The notes under the pieces were generated by a model. It was not told the origin of the DNA and searched no databases. It worked only from the letters and a program-made list of their open reading frames with translations. A DNA stretch of 64,000 nucleotides from Diatrype stigma (taxonomy: Eukaryota > Ascomycota > Sordariomycetes > Xylariales > Diatrypaceae): assembly GCA_022225965.2 (NCBI GenBank), contig JAKJXP020000005.1, positions 682,001 to 746,000 on the forward strand. The letters are read 5' to 3'. This document shows, piece after piece, positions 12,007-24,459 of the stretch. The position numbers and the translations under genes are program-made. The first letter of the stretch is position 1. The number at the start of each line of letters is the position of its first letter.

Positions 12007-14766
12007 TTCTTCTTTTGTATGAAGTTAGGATGTTTAAAGGCACTGAATGAATGGGTTGTCGTTTTGGGGATGAAGTCGTTCGTTGACCGTATTTGGGACT
12101 GGGAGACGAAGGAATTGAAGTCACCTGCGAAAGTTTTCAGCCAAAGATGTGTGCGCAGTGTGCGCCGTCCGTGCAGCGCCCAAGGAGTGCTAGGGCTTTT
12201 TTGGCTATCGATAAGCATTTCCTCCAATTAACTGCGCTGTGGCCTAGTTGGTGTGCTGGTTAGACACATGCACCTCGAAAATGGCCATAGATATCCAATA
12301 CTGGCATATAACAGCTTGCTGGTTACATACATATGTAGCTACGGATGTATATGTATTACCTGGGTACTTGACCTAGTTACCTGTTATGGAGGCATTCTGT
12401 TTCTTAGTCTTTCTCTTAGTTAAGTACCTTAGCGTACTCAAGTATATGAACAAATGTACTGCGTTCTGCTCCCCTGCCTTCCCTATTGCAATGTGTCTCA
12501 GTCAATGTGCATATGAAGTATTATATAGCTGCTTCTTTCCTAAGTAGGCACAGTTGCTTCATGTTTGAAGCATACCTAGGCACTTAGAAGTATAATAGAC
12601 GGCTGCTACGTAAGGATTAGCCCATTCTAGAAGTGTTTGATATTCATTTTCCCCATGTTCAATTGTAGTATTCAATTGTAGTACTGACTCCGTCTAGTCT
12701 ACTCGAAGCTACCTATAGGTACCTATCTTAACCTGTTGTAGCTTTGTAAACTTTCCGCAGCTTCAATACCTAGGGAATATATAGTATACCCAATGTTCAT
12801 GTAGCCCCGTCATTTCCTTATTTCCTTAATATAATACTAAGCCTCATGTATGTGAACCATTTGGCTCTTATGTTTCTTGTTAACTACCTACCTTATTGTA
12901 ATATGCCTTAGTCGTCCATGGATGATAAAAAGCCCCTCGTTGGGTTTACTTGGTTAGAATGACTGTGCCTCTGTGGGTTCGGCGGCTGAACACGCAAGGA
13001 ACCGTCACCAGGGTTAACTATGGGTCTATCTAGTTACGCAAATCCAGGGGTAATCCAGGTTTATCAGACACCAATGCACGGAGCTCTTGTCTGACGCAAT
13101 GATCATGACCAACAAGCAAGACCAAATTGACTTCAAACTGAAGTTTATGATCATGTCATGTGCTTACCACGTTATCTTGTAGGTTCATCATGTCTGAAAT
13201 TATAAGTTGCCTGAGTAAACTGTATCCAGAGAGAAGAGTGCCATGAGCCATATACGGAAGCAATGGAAATACTGTAGGTTCGTGCTGGTGCTAACCATTT
13301 TACGGCGCTTCGAATGTAAACAAAGACCAGTGCTTATCATCCAGTCATCTGCACCTCTCATTGGAGGCGAACATTTCCACTATAAACCAATAGGTTCCTT
13401 TTTGAGGTTGCTATGGCAAACGCTTCTCCTATTAGCTGCTTTAACGCATGCAATCTCAACTAGGCATGCAGATGAAAGAACCAAGAAGAGGGGGTTGTAT
13501 CTTTTATATGTTCGTTGCCAGGCAAATCAACGATGTTACGCCAGACCTACCATGGCATGGTCTCACCGTCTCCTTGAAGCGCAGGACCCAGTCAAGAGAC
13601 GACCTGTCACAGGCATCTACGGTACTGCGTCCATAGCGCTTCGTTCCCTACCTAGGTGTCCAGTGGTGTTGAAACCCCACGATGGATTTGCGACCTGCAG
13701 AGTGCGATTCCATTCCGTCTTGAGCAGTTGCTTGCAAGCCACACCCCAGACGCTGCTGCATAGCACATACGTAAACATACTTCTTTGTAGATACATAGGT
13801 AGTTAACTCCGTGGTCTGTTTATTTTCTTTTCTTCATGTTATGCTTGAGATGTTGAAGAGATTCGTCAAGATATAAGTAAAGAATATCACCATGGCGATT
13901 CCAGCTGTGCTTTGACCGCCTTGACACCCTGCTTGAGGACACCAGTAGGTAGTTCACCTGACACATCCTACATATACATGGAATATCTTTCAACTTAAAG
14001 CTTCTTGTATGCCATCATCTGCCAAAGGTTGCTGTTGACCTGTATTGCGAATCCTGTTAACAATACCTTCAGTCACTCTAGTTGTCAATACGCAACGACA
14101 CCGACCATACTGCACCAATTCTGATGTTCTTTGTTTTCCCCCTTCAAGACTACCATACCCCCTCATTACCCCCAGTCGCTTGGTACATTGCAATTGATCC
14201 AGTCTCCTAGCACGGAATCTGCTGTCCCGTTCTATCCCAGGACCAAGGAGATTTGGCAGGCTTGATCTTTTGGTTATAGCCTGTGTGATACGAGAGTTCA
14301 TCACCCAGGATGCCAACTGGACAATAGTCCGTTGAATTCATTGTCTTGACACTTCACCTGTGTTCTACCTACCTGGGTAGACTTTATGAGACAGACACCT
14401 CTCAGTGCTCCCACTCGGGATTCAGGTTTCTTTATCTCACTATCTAGGTACCTACATAGTAGGTAGGTACTTCTGTCCCTACGGAGGTTCGGCTGTTGCT
14501 ACGCTAAGACCTGGTGGTAACCTGGAACTGCCCCAGAAGCCCCAGAAGCCCCAGGCCCCAGAAGTCCCGAAGGCCCCCAAAGCACGGTCAAGAACTCTAG
14601 TCGTTTGTCAGTGGGCTGTTTAGCGTGGGCTGCAGGCGGCGCCACCATTGGACAAAAACCGTCCTAAGAAATTATTAGCGGCCCTCCCAGTTAGCGCCTG
14701 AACGCTGAAGGGCCCTAGAAAGTTGGGCTTAGGGGGTCGAAAACAGGCCAAACAGGCCAAACAGCC
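12007..14766. other. Gene-poor region between RPP0 and the CAP-Gly gene
   Basis: I find no supportable gene in this 2.8 kb. It contains a perfect TAGGTACCTA palindrome at 12716-12725 and another at 14445-14454, and a run of CCCCAGAAG-like units at about 14529-14578. Two short AGGCCAAAC units lie just before the next start codon. An unsupported 187-codon open frame at 13243-13806 is discussed with the rejected items. Confidence 0.55.
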
Positions 14767-17456
14767 ATGGCGGCCATGGCTTCGACCGCAACCACCGGCC
14801 TTTCAGCCCTTTCTGCAGTGCAACGGGCTGAACGGCAATATCAACAACCGCCACCCATCCCATCATTACCACAACAACGGTCTGGCAGGTCTGGCTTATC
14901 GCGCTCTAGCACTAGGACTAGGAACTTTGGCATCGCAACTGTCTCGACACCGAATCTCAACAGCCTGTACTCATCGCAATCTAGGCTTGCTCCCGGCTCC
15001 GGTGCACTCGGTCGCAAAGCTTCCTTTGCTGCACTAACCCCCCGTTCTCTTGCCTCCATCCCAGATGACACCGAGGGCTACGCGATTGATAGTGTGCTGA
15101 GTGGAGACGACTCCCCAGACAACATGGCGCCCCTTACGCCGGGAAGGAGTCCAGGCAGTGATATCGCCTTGGGTGATGCAGTCGATGTGCCCGGCAACAT
15201 GAGCGGAACCGTCCGCTTTATCGGTCAGGTAGCCGGAAAGAAGGGTACATTTGCTGGTGTTGAGTTGCATCCAGAGTTTGCTGCGCGTGGGAAGAATAAC
15301 GGCGATGTTAATGGGTAAGCCAGATCCCAACTATTTCAAGCCTCGCCTGTTATATATTCGAGGTGTTTCATCTTTTCGTCTTTCGTCATGCTGACCATAC
15401 GTCCCGATATAGCATTTCATACTTCATGACATCCACTCCCGGCAGTGGGATATTCGTACCGAGCAATAAGCTCTTCAAACGCGACGCGCCGCCAACGCCT
15501 GCTTCCGGCTCTTACCCTCCCACACCAACAGGAAGCTCTGTACCTGGTCTCCGCGTTGCCAGTCAGAATGCTACAAACGGCTCCTCACCGACTCCTTCTT
15601 TGCCAAAATTCAGCCAGTCGGTTGGTCCAGGTCGAACATCTAGCCCTTCGGGCAAACGACCGAGGATGTCCCTGCCCCGGCCGGACTCGCCTGTTCGCAA
15701 ATTGCAACTACCGCCAGTTCCACGACCGTCGCTAGCGGCACCAGCTACCAAAGCACCTCCTCGATATGGCAGCCCTGGGCTGCCCAAATTCACTTCTAGT
15801 GTGCGTGGTGTTCCTGGCGACCCGAACAAGCCGACTTCGAGGAAGCTTAGCATCGTCTCTAGAAGCGCTTCCGCGCTCGGCCAGCATTCAACTTCTAGCT
15901 ATGAGGACGATGAGGCCACTCCGCTCGGTTCGCGCACCAAGACAAACGGCAGCATCGGGTCCATGTCGTCTATGTCTTCCTTCAGACGCCCCGCATCCCG
16001 TGCCACGCATGTGAATGATGAGGAGATTGAGAGACTCAAGACACAACTCGAAGACCGAGATCGCCAGTTGAAAGACCAGGCTTCGGCCCTGGCTGAAATG
16101 GAGAGCAGTCTCATGGAACTTACGGATCTGATGGAAAAAAATGAATCGAGACCACAACGATCCAACAGCATAGACGGCAAGGACACGTCGCAGCTCCGAG
16201 CTCTGCTCAGGGAGAAGAACGAAAAGATCGCCATGCTCACTGCGGAATTCGATGCGCATCGAGCTGATTTTCGCAGTACTATTGATACCCTTGAGATGGC
16301 GAGCACCGAAACTCAACGCGTGTACGACGCAAGGATCAGAGAGCTAGAACAAGAAGTTAGTGAAGCACAAGGTCGCTTTATGGATGTTGACAGCGTAGCC
16401 CGCCAGCTTAAGCAACTCGAAGAGCTAGTCCAAGAGCTAGAAGAAGGCTTAGAAGATGCTCGACGCGGCGAAGCCGAGGCCAGGGGAGAGGTGGAGTTCC
16501 TCCGAGGAGAGGTGGAGAGAACTCGAGCGGAGTTGCGAAAAGAGCGGGAGAAGGCTTCGGCGGCCATTAATGGAGGCAACGATGTCGAAGACAGATCTTC
16601 GATGTCAAAGGAAATGGAACAGAAAGAGGATGAGATTAGAGGTCTCAAGGCTATCATCCACTCCCTCAGCCGAGATTCCGTTCCAGGGGCCGATTCTCCT
16701 GATAAGTTGTCCAGCCAACCGCAGCGCACTGGCTCATTCGAAGCGCGTCGCGAGTCGTTTGATAGTCGTGTAGCTAAGGAGAAGCTCGAACGAGAGTTGT
16801 GCGAGCTGCGCAATGCCCTCGAAACCAAGAACACGCGTGAGGAGGAACTAGAGCGCGAAATCGAGAAGCTCCGACGCAAGAGTGTATCGACCCACCGCGG
16901 CAGCGCTATGACTATAGTTCCCGCTGACAGGTCATCGTTCCGCGACTCCAAAGGGGCTATTGCCCTTACGCGCGAGCCTCGCTCCCCCGAAGTCGCTCAT
17001 AAACGCGCCCCGACTCTTGATTCGATGCCCGAAATCGACAACTACTCATCCATCACCGAGGCTAGCACTCTCTGGTGCGAGATTTGCGAGACCAACGGAC
17101 ATGATGTTCTTACGTGCACCTACATGTTCGGTCCTTCGCAAGAGGAAGGTGAAGCCTCGGATGTCGACCAGTCATCAAGCAACCTAGGAAAGGGTGTTCA
17201 TGAAGATACCCTGAAGCACCTGACAGTTCCTGCGGAAGCCCCTGAGGAGGTCACCGTTCAACCCCTAACCCCGGCGAAGCCCCAGACAGCTACATCAAAG
17301 CCCCCTCCTGCTGAGATCAAGATCCTCCCCAATCCTCAGGACTCGGGCCCTCTCGCTGGAAAGGAGAGTGGGGTTATCGATCAGGAGAAGTGGTGTGCGC
17401 TGTGTGAGCGTGATGGTCATGACAGCATTGATTGCCCCTTGGAGGACGCATTCTAG
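14767..17456 (+). CDS. clipA: CAP-Gly microtubule plus-end protein, CLIP-170/ClipA (Bik1/Tip1) type
   Basis: Exons 14767-15314 and 15413-17456 (98-nt phase-2 intron, GTAAGC, CTGAC branch, ATAG) give 863 residues. The family tracks growing microtubule ends and helps deliver dynein and polarity factors. In order: a Ser/Thr-rich N terminus; one CAP-Gly domain at about 133-205 with RGKNNGDVNG and PGSGIFVP, joined across the splice; a basic Ser/Pro linker; a long coiled coil at about 390-700 rich in Leu/Glu/Arg heptads; and two CCHC-like zinc knuckles, CEICETNGHDVLTC (about 737) and CALCERDGHDSIDC (about 844) close to the C terminus. CAP-Gly plus coiled coil plus terminal zinc knuckles is the CLIP-170 architecture. 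The start chosen is the first of two close ATGs (gccATGGCGGCCATGG); both keep the domains. Confidence 0.9.
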
Positions 17457-18706
17457 TGAAAAGCATGTTTTCACAGTTGTATGAAATGACGACACCGATA
17501 GACCACGCTCCTTCTATCAACATTAATGATGGCATTGTATGATTGTGTCCTGCTGGCTTGGTCAAACGCGAAAGGGGCAAGGTTGCTGCTTACATAGCAC
17601 ACCCACCATCCTTATCATCCATCGCTTACTGCCCACCCCGCGTTCTTCCCGATGTTGGACAACCCTCCCTTTATTTATTCTACGGCAAGAGCGCATAGCA
17701 TTGCATTAGGGGACTCCATTTATATTTCTTGCTCCTTTTCGCGATGATACCACAAGACTTTGTATTAGTTCAACTGTAATTCGAAGAAGAAGTCTTCCCT
17801 ACTTTCTTGTTTAGGTGATGATGCCTTTGCACGACGCGGTGGGCGGCGGGAGAAGAGGATGCTCATCCGAGAAAGGGAAAGGACGGGGTGGAATGAGAGG
17901 TCCTATGTAGGATTACTAACGAGAGAGGGGGGGCATGAGGTACTGAATGCAGAGTCAAAAATTGTTAGAGTAAAACATTTGATTCTATCTCCGCCGGCTC
18001 ATTAGCGGGCCTGACGTGCCCACACTCTGGTTCACGGAAACACCTGATATATTAATTCAGGTGCCTTTTATGAACATCGTATGAAGTTATGTGTCCAGCA
18101 TTACAGCACTAGACAGAGCCTTACTGCACAGCACAACAGAGTGAACATATGTAGTCTATGCAGTTATACAGGTATGATATTCAGCCGTCATACCCTCTCA
18201 GGATGAGATGCCCTTCTCAGTGTCTGCTTGAATGGATGCGATGGAACAGATACCTTGCTAGCTAAGTATGTGCCTAGGGACTTGGCGCATCGTAACCATT
18301 ACGGTCGTGTTTCTCTATCCTACGATGAGCTGCGAGAATCTGATATTCTCTCCCACACAGACGCCCATCTGATGGTGAGCGAAGGTAAAGTGAGCAATGC
18401 GGCGATATGTTGCCATCCATCATCACCTACAGCCGCCCTCCATAGCATATACATAGAATCATGTACTACCGTTTTTCGACCTCCTGAATTCCGAACCCTG
18501 ATAATTGACTTAAAACCGCCAATACGTTACGTCAGACTTTAAGTCACGCTTGCTCGCTCGCTCACGACTGATGACTTCCGCGGCCGCCGAGTGGCCTTGT
18601 TCCTTTTCAAGAAATATAGTAACTGGGAGGAAGTCCATGGGGGATGGAAGGAGGGAGGCCGGTGGACCACCCCGCCAACTAATACATAACGGAGCAGATT
18701 CCCTTT
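17457..18706. other. Convergent intergenic region after clipA
   Basis: This is the 3' flank of two converging genes. A G-rich stretch lies at about 17840-17950. No coding sequence is supported. Confidence 0.55.
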
Positions 18707-20280
18707 TCAGCTGTTAGAATCGTGCTCCCGCTCGATGATGTCGCCGCGGCCCGGAGGGTGCGTCCCGTCGTTCAGCACCATCGCCTCGCGGTGGCGCCGG
18801 CGCAGGCGCTGCCCCGCGGCGCTCCGGTCCACAACGCGGGACACCAAGTGCCCGTCGGCGTCCCAGTCCTCGTCCTCTTCCTCATCCACATCTTCTTCGC
18901 CTTCCTCATCGGTGACAGCGGCCCTCCGCGAAACTATGCTGCTATGATTGTTGTTGTTATTGTTATTGTTGTTATTATCGGGGGCATCGTTCTCCAGGTT
19001 CCCGCTCCCGTTCTCGATCGTGTTCAAGTTCGTGTTTGTGTTCTCGTTACTGCCATCGGGGCCGTCGTCCGCCATACTAATCTCGAGCACGACCTTGATG
19101 TGCTCGCCGGAGCGATCCGGCCGCCGCCTCGGCGGCCTCTTGGACTTGGACTTGGCCAGCAGCCGCGCTCGCACCAGCGCGCGCCGCCCCGCCCGCGTCT
19201 CCGTAAGGTGCTGGCAGATGTCGCTGATGCGGTTGCGCTTGCGCTCGAGGTACCGGGCGAAGTTCTTGCGACGTTCGTCGTCGTCGTCATAGTCGTCGTC
19301 GTTATTTCCGTTGTCGTTGCCGATGTTGTTTTCTTTCCCAGCGTCGAGGACATCTTTATCCGCATCCTTGTCCTTTTCCCTATCCTTGCTGCTGCCGCTG
19401 CCGTCGCCTTTTCTGCTTTTGTTGCTTTTGCTTTTCCCCTTGCTCTTGCTTTTTCTCCTGGTCCACGGCAGCTTCGCTAGCCATCGCTCGATGAACCGCG
19501 CCTCGATCAGCCGGTCCACGCCGTACTTGTGGATCAGCTTGTACACGAGCAGAAGACACCGACGCTCGTTGACGTCTCGCAGGTAGTACTCGTCGTAGAG
19601 GGGGTCGTCGAGCGGCTCATGCTCGACGTCGTCCAGGCAGAGCTCGAGCGACCGCACCAGCGCGCTGTAGCCCCGGGGCGTGTTCAGCACACTCAGGGGG
19701 TCGTGATAGGTCTCGACTGCAGGTGATCAGCCGCCAGGCCAGTTCGTTAGCCACTGTTCCTCTATTCTCAGAGACGATAGGTGACCGTTGTCGACGACAT
19801 CGGAACATGCCCGACAGGCTTGTCGGAGACAGAACAAGTAGACGATAAAACAGGCAGCGGGTTGAACTCACCATCTTCCACGGCGAAGGCCAGCGCCTTC
19901 AGGCAGCGCTCGCGCTCGTCGTAATCCGGGCAGGTGATGCCGCACAGCAGGTGCTCGACGGCGGTGCGGTCGTTGACGGCGCGGCCGGCAACGATCTTCA
20001 GGGCGGTCTCGCGGATGGAGAAGTTGTAGTGCTGCAGCAGGCTCTCGAGGGTGCGCTGCTTCAGGGCGTCCTCGGTGTCCTGCGTGATGTACTGGGCCTT
20101 CGGCGGGGCCGGCTTGATCTCGACCTCGTCGCGGTAGTACGCGAGCGCCATGCGCATGGCGCCCACGAAGGCCGCGGCCGTGGCGGCGAGGCCGACCAGC
20201 ACGGCGCGCTCGTCCCGGAGGAGGGAGAGCATCCCCGAGGCGATCGAGGAGGTGGGAGTGGTGGTCGTCGTGATCGTCAT
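18707..20280 (-). CDS. Fungal conserved hypothetical, N-terminally membrane-anchored
   Basis: Two exons on the minus strand, 19872-20280 and 18707-19716 (155-nt phase-1 intron, GTGAGT...GCAG), give 472 residues. A Thr-rich N terminus leads into one predicted membrane segment at about 26-48, then a conserved-looking helical region (QYITQDTEDALK, TLESLLQHYNFSIRE, LLCGITCPDYDERERCLKAL) continuing after the splice with LDDPLYDEYYLRDVNERRCLLLVYKLIHKYGVDRL. The helical pairs resemble armadillo-type repeats. The last 200 residues are low complexity: Lys/Ser-rich, Asp-rich, poly-Asn and a strongly acidic segment. I believe this is a widespread filamentous-fungal protein of unknown function, but I cannot name it. 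The high GC3 matches other GC-rich coding exons nearby. It is divergent from NOP14. Confidence 0.85.
18943..18981 (-). repeat. GTT/ATT trinucleotide run encoding poly-Asn
   Basis: On the coding strand AAC/AAT codons repeat about ten times within the C-terminal low-complexity part of the hypothetical membrane protein. It is in frame and translated as an asparagine run. Confidence 0.8.
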
Positions 20281-20832
20281 GTTGGCATTCTCCCGAATAA
20301 ATCCATATCAGGTGTTCATTACCATACGGGATGAAATGTTGTTTGGTGATGTCGGGAGTTTGGACGGTAAGCACAGTGAATAGTAGGTAATCAGGCCCAG
20401 ACGAGATAAGACGGGAGTGACATAGTGAAATTCAAAGTTGCATGGATGGGCATGTGATAAGCTGTGTGACGTTTTTATACCGGGGTTCGGGGTCTTCCAC
20501 TCCACAGGTACGTACATAAGGTTGGGTGGATGTGCGGCGTGGCTATCGAAACAGCCTAACGGGTAGCGGGTTAGCGCAATGGGCCATGAAAAGTAGTGGA
20601 TAAGTGGATAATGCAGGCGATAAGATTAAAATATTTTGTTGCTCGATAACAGCTTCGACAATCTCGAAGGTCCAGCCGACGAGTGTCTGCGACTCAGTGT
20701 TATAGTTCGGTCAGCACGTCAGGGAATATATATACCCCAACCCTACTTATTTCCAGCTACCTCCCGGCTCCCCCCTAATCAGCACGAAGCTGCTTGTATC
20801 TTGCGACCGACACTCGTTTTGCTATCGCGGCC
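20281..20832. other. Divergent promoter region between the membrane protein gene and NOP14
   Basis: The two start codons face away from each other across 552 nt, so both promoters lie here. A TATATATA at 20727-20734 is about 100 nt from the NOP14 start. I see no gene. Confidence 0.6.
20727..20734 (+). promoter_or_regulatory. TATA-like element of NOP14
   Basis: TATATATA lies 99 nt upstream of the NOP14 ATG in a divergent promoter. Assigned by position and composition only. Confidence 0.3.
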
Positions 20833-23790
20833 ATGGCTGGCTCCCAACTCAAGCGCCTCAAGGCGGCTTTGCGGGAACAGGGCGTCATTGGTCCCCAGCA
20901 GTCCAAAAAGCAAAAGAAGCAGAAGGCGCAAGGAAATCAAAACCCCAATAAGCGTTTAGAAAAGGCAGCCGCTTTAGACAATATCAGGACTCAGTTCAAC
21001 CCTTTCGACTTCAAGCATAACGTCCGAGGGCCAAAGTTTGAAGTTACGACGAATAGGCCGCCGACTGGAAATGCTGCGAAGGGCATCCATGGCCGTCCCA
21101 GCGAGGCAAAAACTCTGGGTGAGGAGCGGGTAGGTTCTTTCGCTATGGAAAAAAGCTGCCACCTATCATTTACAACAGACTAACGATCTCTTCGTAGCGG
21201 CGGCAAACCCTCCTGGTTGAAATGAACCGGCGCAACAAAGTAGGAGGTATACTCGATCGACGTTTTGGCGAGAACGACCCCACAATGGCACCCGAGGATA
21301 AGATGCTGGAGCGATTCGCACAGGAAAAGCAACGGAGTCATAAGAAATCCATGTTCGACCTAGAAGATGACGAGGTGATGGGGGGTTTGACACATCTTGG
21401 GCAGTCTATATCATTCGACGAATCAGCCATGATTGACGATTATGATGAGGAGGACGCGGGCGCTGAGTCTGGAGAAGATGCTTCCGACAGTGAAAGTCGT
21501 GGTCTGAAGCGCATGCGCCCTCACGATGCCGAAGGCGGCGAACTAGGCGCGGCAGATGGGGAGCCGGAGCGGAAGAAATCGAAACAAGAAGTCATGAAAG
21601 AACTCATCGCGAAGTCAAAATTCTACAAATACGAAAGACAACAGGCGAAAGATGACGACGAGGATCTCCGCGAAGAACTCGACAAGGAATTTCGAGATAT
21701 ACAATCCTTGCTCTTCAACAGGAAAGCCGACACCGCCACTGGCGCAACTGGCGCAACTGGCGCAGCTGGCGCAGTAGAGGATATCACGGCTGCCGAACAG
21801 AAAGAAAAACTAGAACGTCAATATGATATGCGACTAAGACAGCTAGCTCTAGATAGAAGAGCGCAGCCTACTGATCGCACCAAGACTGAAGAAGAAGAGG
21901 CCGAAGAGAAAGCAAATAAACTAAAGGATCTCGAACTGAAGCGACTTAGGAGAATGGAAGGGCAACAAGAGAGCGAAGATGAAGAGGACGGGGATAATGA
22001 AGAGCAGGCAGAAGAACCAAACGACGGAATCCAATTCATGGAGAATGAAGAGGAAGACCAGTTTGGTCTTGGCGCTGGTAACAAGGCACGACCAAGTGCA
22101 GCTGAGCTCGGGTTCGATGATGAAGACGACTTCTTCATAGAAGATGACTTAATCGCCAGCGGGTCTGATCTAGAACCCGTAGAGAGTGATGACTCCGGAG
22201 ATGAGGCCGACTCGGATGCAGAAGATGACGACGACTTCACAAGAGGCCTTTTGAACGAGCAAGAAACGAACAACCCTGTTTTCAGCAACAAACTACATGG
22301 TTTAGCTCAAGCGGAAGGAGCCCAAAACGATGCAGATGGACTTCCCTATACATTCCCTTGTCCTGAAACCCTCGAGGAGCTCGTCCAGGTCACTACAGCT
22401 ATCCCGATTGCGAAAGTGGCGACCGTTGTCCAACGCATAAGAGCTCTCTATCACCCAAAACTAGACAGCAGCAACAAACCGAAACTGGGCAACTTTGCTA
22501 AGACTTTGGTTCAGTATATTGCACACCTATCCAATCTCCCTCAACTCCCCCCTTTTTCTGTCGTAGAAAATATTATCCGGCACATCCACTCCTTGGCCAA
22601 ATCTTATCCTATCGAAGTCTCGAGTGCCTTCCGGACCGAAACCGAAGAGCTGGCACGATCGAGACGACTGTCTCCGAATATGGGAGATTTGGTGGTCCTC
22701 ACCGCTATAGGAATCATATTCCCAACCTCGTAAGCATATTTGAAAGTTATAGTTTACCCCTTGCCTCTCTCTTCCCCCCATGGTAAGGAGCTATGTGGCC
22801 AGAGCTTGCGATTTTGCACATTTCATAGTTTTCTTGTTTGAAGACGCAACTGACATTGGGTGCAGGGATCATTTTCATCAAGTAGTAACTCCTGCTATGC
22901 TCCTGATGGCACAGTATCTAGGACAAAAAATACCAAAGGAGATATCAGATTATGCAAAGGGCGCATATCTGTCAATATTAGCACTCCAATACCAAAAGGT
23001 TGCGAAACGCTATGTTCCCGAGGTCATGAACTTCTCGTTGAACACAATATGTTCACTGGCGCCAGTAAAGGCTAAAGGAAGCCTGGGAGGGTTTCCCGTG
23101 CACGAACCAGTATCCGGAACGCGCATCAGCAAGGCAAAGTCAGTCGAGGTCAGGAAACTTGCACCGTCAGACTGCACCGAGAGCGAATTATCCGGCAAAG
23201 AGGCTGCGCGAACGAAAGTTGCGATATTGGGCACAACCCTCCAGATACTCGAGGCGGCTTCGGACTTATGGACAGGAAAGCTGGCGTTCTTCGAAACGTT
23301 CGAGCCGGTCCAAAAAGCCGTGGCCCACCTGCGCAGCAAGGCGTGCCGAGCGGAGTTCCCCGAGGCGCTGAACGAGCGCGTGGGGAGGCTGCAGGCCAAG
23401 ATGGAGCGGGCGCTCCGGGTGGCGCACATGGCGCGGCGGACGCTGGAGCTGCACCACCACCGGCCGCTGGCGATCCGGATGGCGATCCCGAAGTTCGAGG
23501 ACACGTTCGACCCGCACAAGCACTACGACCCGGACCGCGAGCGGGCGGAGCTGGCCAAGCTGCGCAAGGAGCACAAGAAGGAGCGCAAGGGCGCGGTGCG
23601 CGAGCTGCGCAAGGACGCCCAGTTCATGGCGCGCGAGAAGCTGCGGGCCAAGAAGGAGAAGGACACGGCCTACGAGAAGAAGTTCAAGCGCCTCGTGGCC
23701 GAGATCCAGAGCGAGGAGGGCCGCGAGTCCAACGCCTACGAGCGCGAGAAAGACATGCGGAAGCGCGCGGCGAAGAGCGGGAGGAGGTAG
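20833..23790 (+). CDS. NOP14: Nucleolar protein Nop14, 40S subunit biogenesis
   Basis: Three exons, 20833-21129, 21198-22729 and 22866-23790 (introns of 68 nt phase 0 and 136 nt phase 2), give 917 residues. Nop14 is a component of the 90S/SSU processome needed for 18S rRNA maturation. Family features are the basic N terminus MAGSQLKRLK, NPFDFKHNVRGPKFEV, the invariant RRNKVGGILDRRFGE, a long acidic middle (runs of Glu/Asp around nt 21960-22240), the conserved segment FPCPETLEELVQV, and the C-terminal VPEVMNFSLNTICSLAP and PKFEDTFDPHKHYDPDRERAELAKLRKEHKKERKGAVRELRKD. The start has a strong context (gccATGGCT). Codon use turns sharply GC-rich after about 23320, described as a finding. Confidence 0.95.
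21737..21775 (+). repeat. Nine-nt ACTGGCGCA tandem repeat in NOP14
   Basis: Four near-identical 9-nt units encode Gly-Ala-Thr/Ala tripeptides in a linker of the protein. In frame, probably slippage-derived. Confidence 0.8.
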
Positions 23791-24459
23791 TGGCGGTAGT
23801 GGCGGTAGTGGTAGGAGTAGTAGTAGTGGTGGTGGTTCGGCAGGTAGGGAAAGGGGGGCAAGGGCAACAAGGGCAGCATAGGGGGTATTTGGAGTGTCCG
23901 GATACTACTAGACTAGCTAGATGGCCTCCTATTGCCTTGCCGGTAAAATTGCCGGTAAAAATACCGAATCATTCATATGCGTCAAAAATCTTTGCTTCAT
24001 GTGCCGTGAAATTCCCATCTGTAGAAGTAAGTGATGTACGACTGCTTAGGTTTTGTTTTTATTGCTATTCTCTTGTCAATGACTTATCATCATTGGAACA
24101 TGCAAGTGACCAGCTTCAGTTACGCCTAATCAGTGATTGGTTGGATTTCTCCCGATTAGGCCTTTGCCAGCTGTCATAGGCGCCGGCAATAGGCGATCGG
24201 CCCGATATTTCATTCGACTCCTACCGCCGATTTGAACTACCAACAACATTGCAGGTGCACTTATACCATTTCAACCCCCTGCGGATAAAGACAAACGGGC
24301 TGCCCAAGTTTTTTCAGAAACCAACATTTCAGAAACCAACAAGGCCCTTAATAGACCAGCTTTCAGCGTAGCCTTCTAGCCCGTTGCACATACAAATACG
24401 TCAGTATTATCTATCCATCTATCTATCTGATGAGGTAGCCACAACACCAAACGCCCAAC
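23791..24459. other. Intergenic region between NOP14 and the G-patch gene
   Basis: Directly after the NOP14 stop lies a GGTAGT/GGCGGT-type microsatellite (to about 23836). Two GCCGGTAAAA units lie at about 23939-23962, and an ATCT tetranucleotide run lies at about 24409-24428, just upstream of the next start. I see no gene. Confidence 0.6.

Noticed and set aside
12238..12295. tRNA-like string (A-box-like TGGCCTAGTTGG)
   Set aside because: No acceptor or anticodon stem pairs, and the B-box candidate (CTCGAAAAT) is poor.
13243..13806. 187-codon + strand open frame in the RPP0-clipA gap
   Set aside because: It shows no domain, poor start context and no splice partners. Length alone can arise by chance in this composition.
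18722..19480. 252-codon + strand frame opposite the membrane-protein gene
   Set aside because: It is the complement of a GC-rich and low-complexity coding exon and shows only hydrophobic repeats mirroring Asp/Asn codons.
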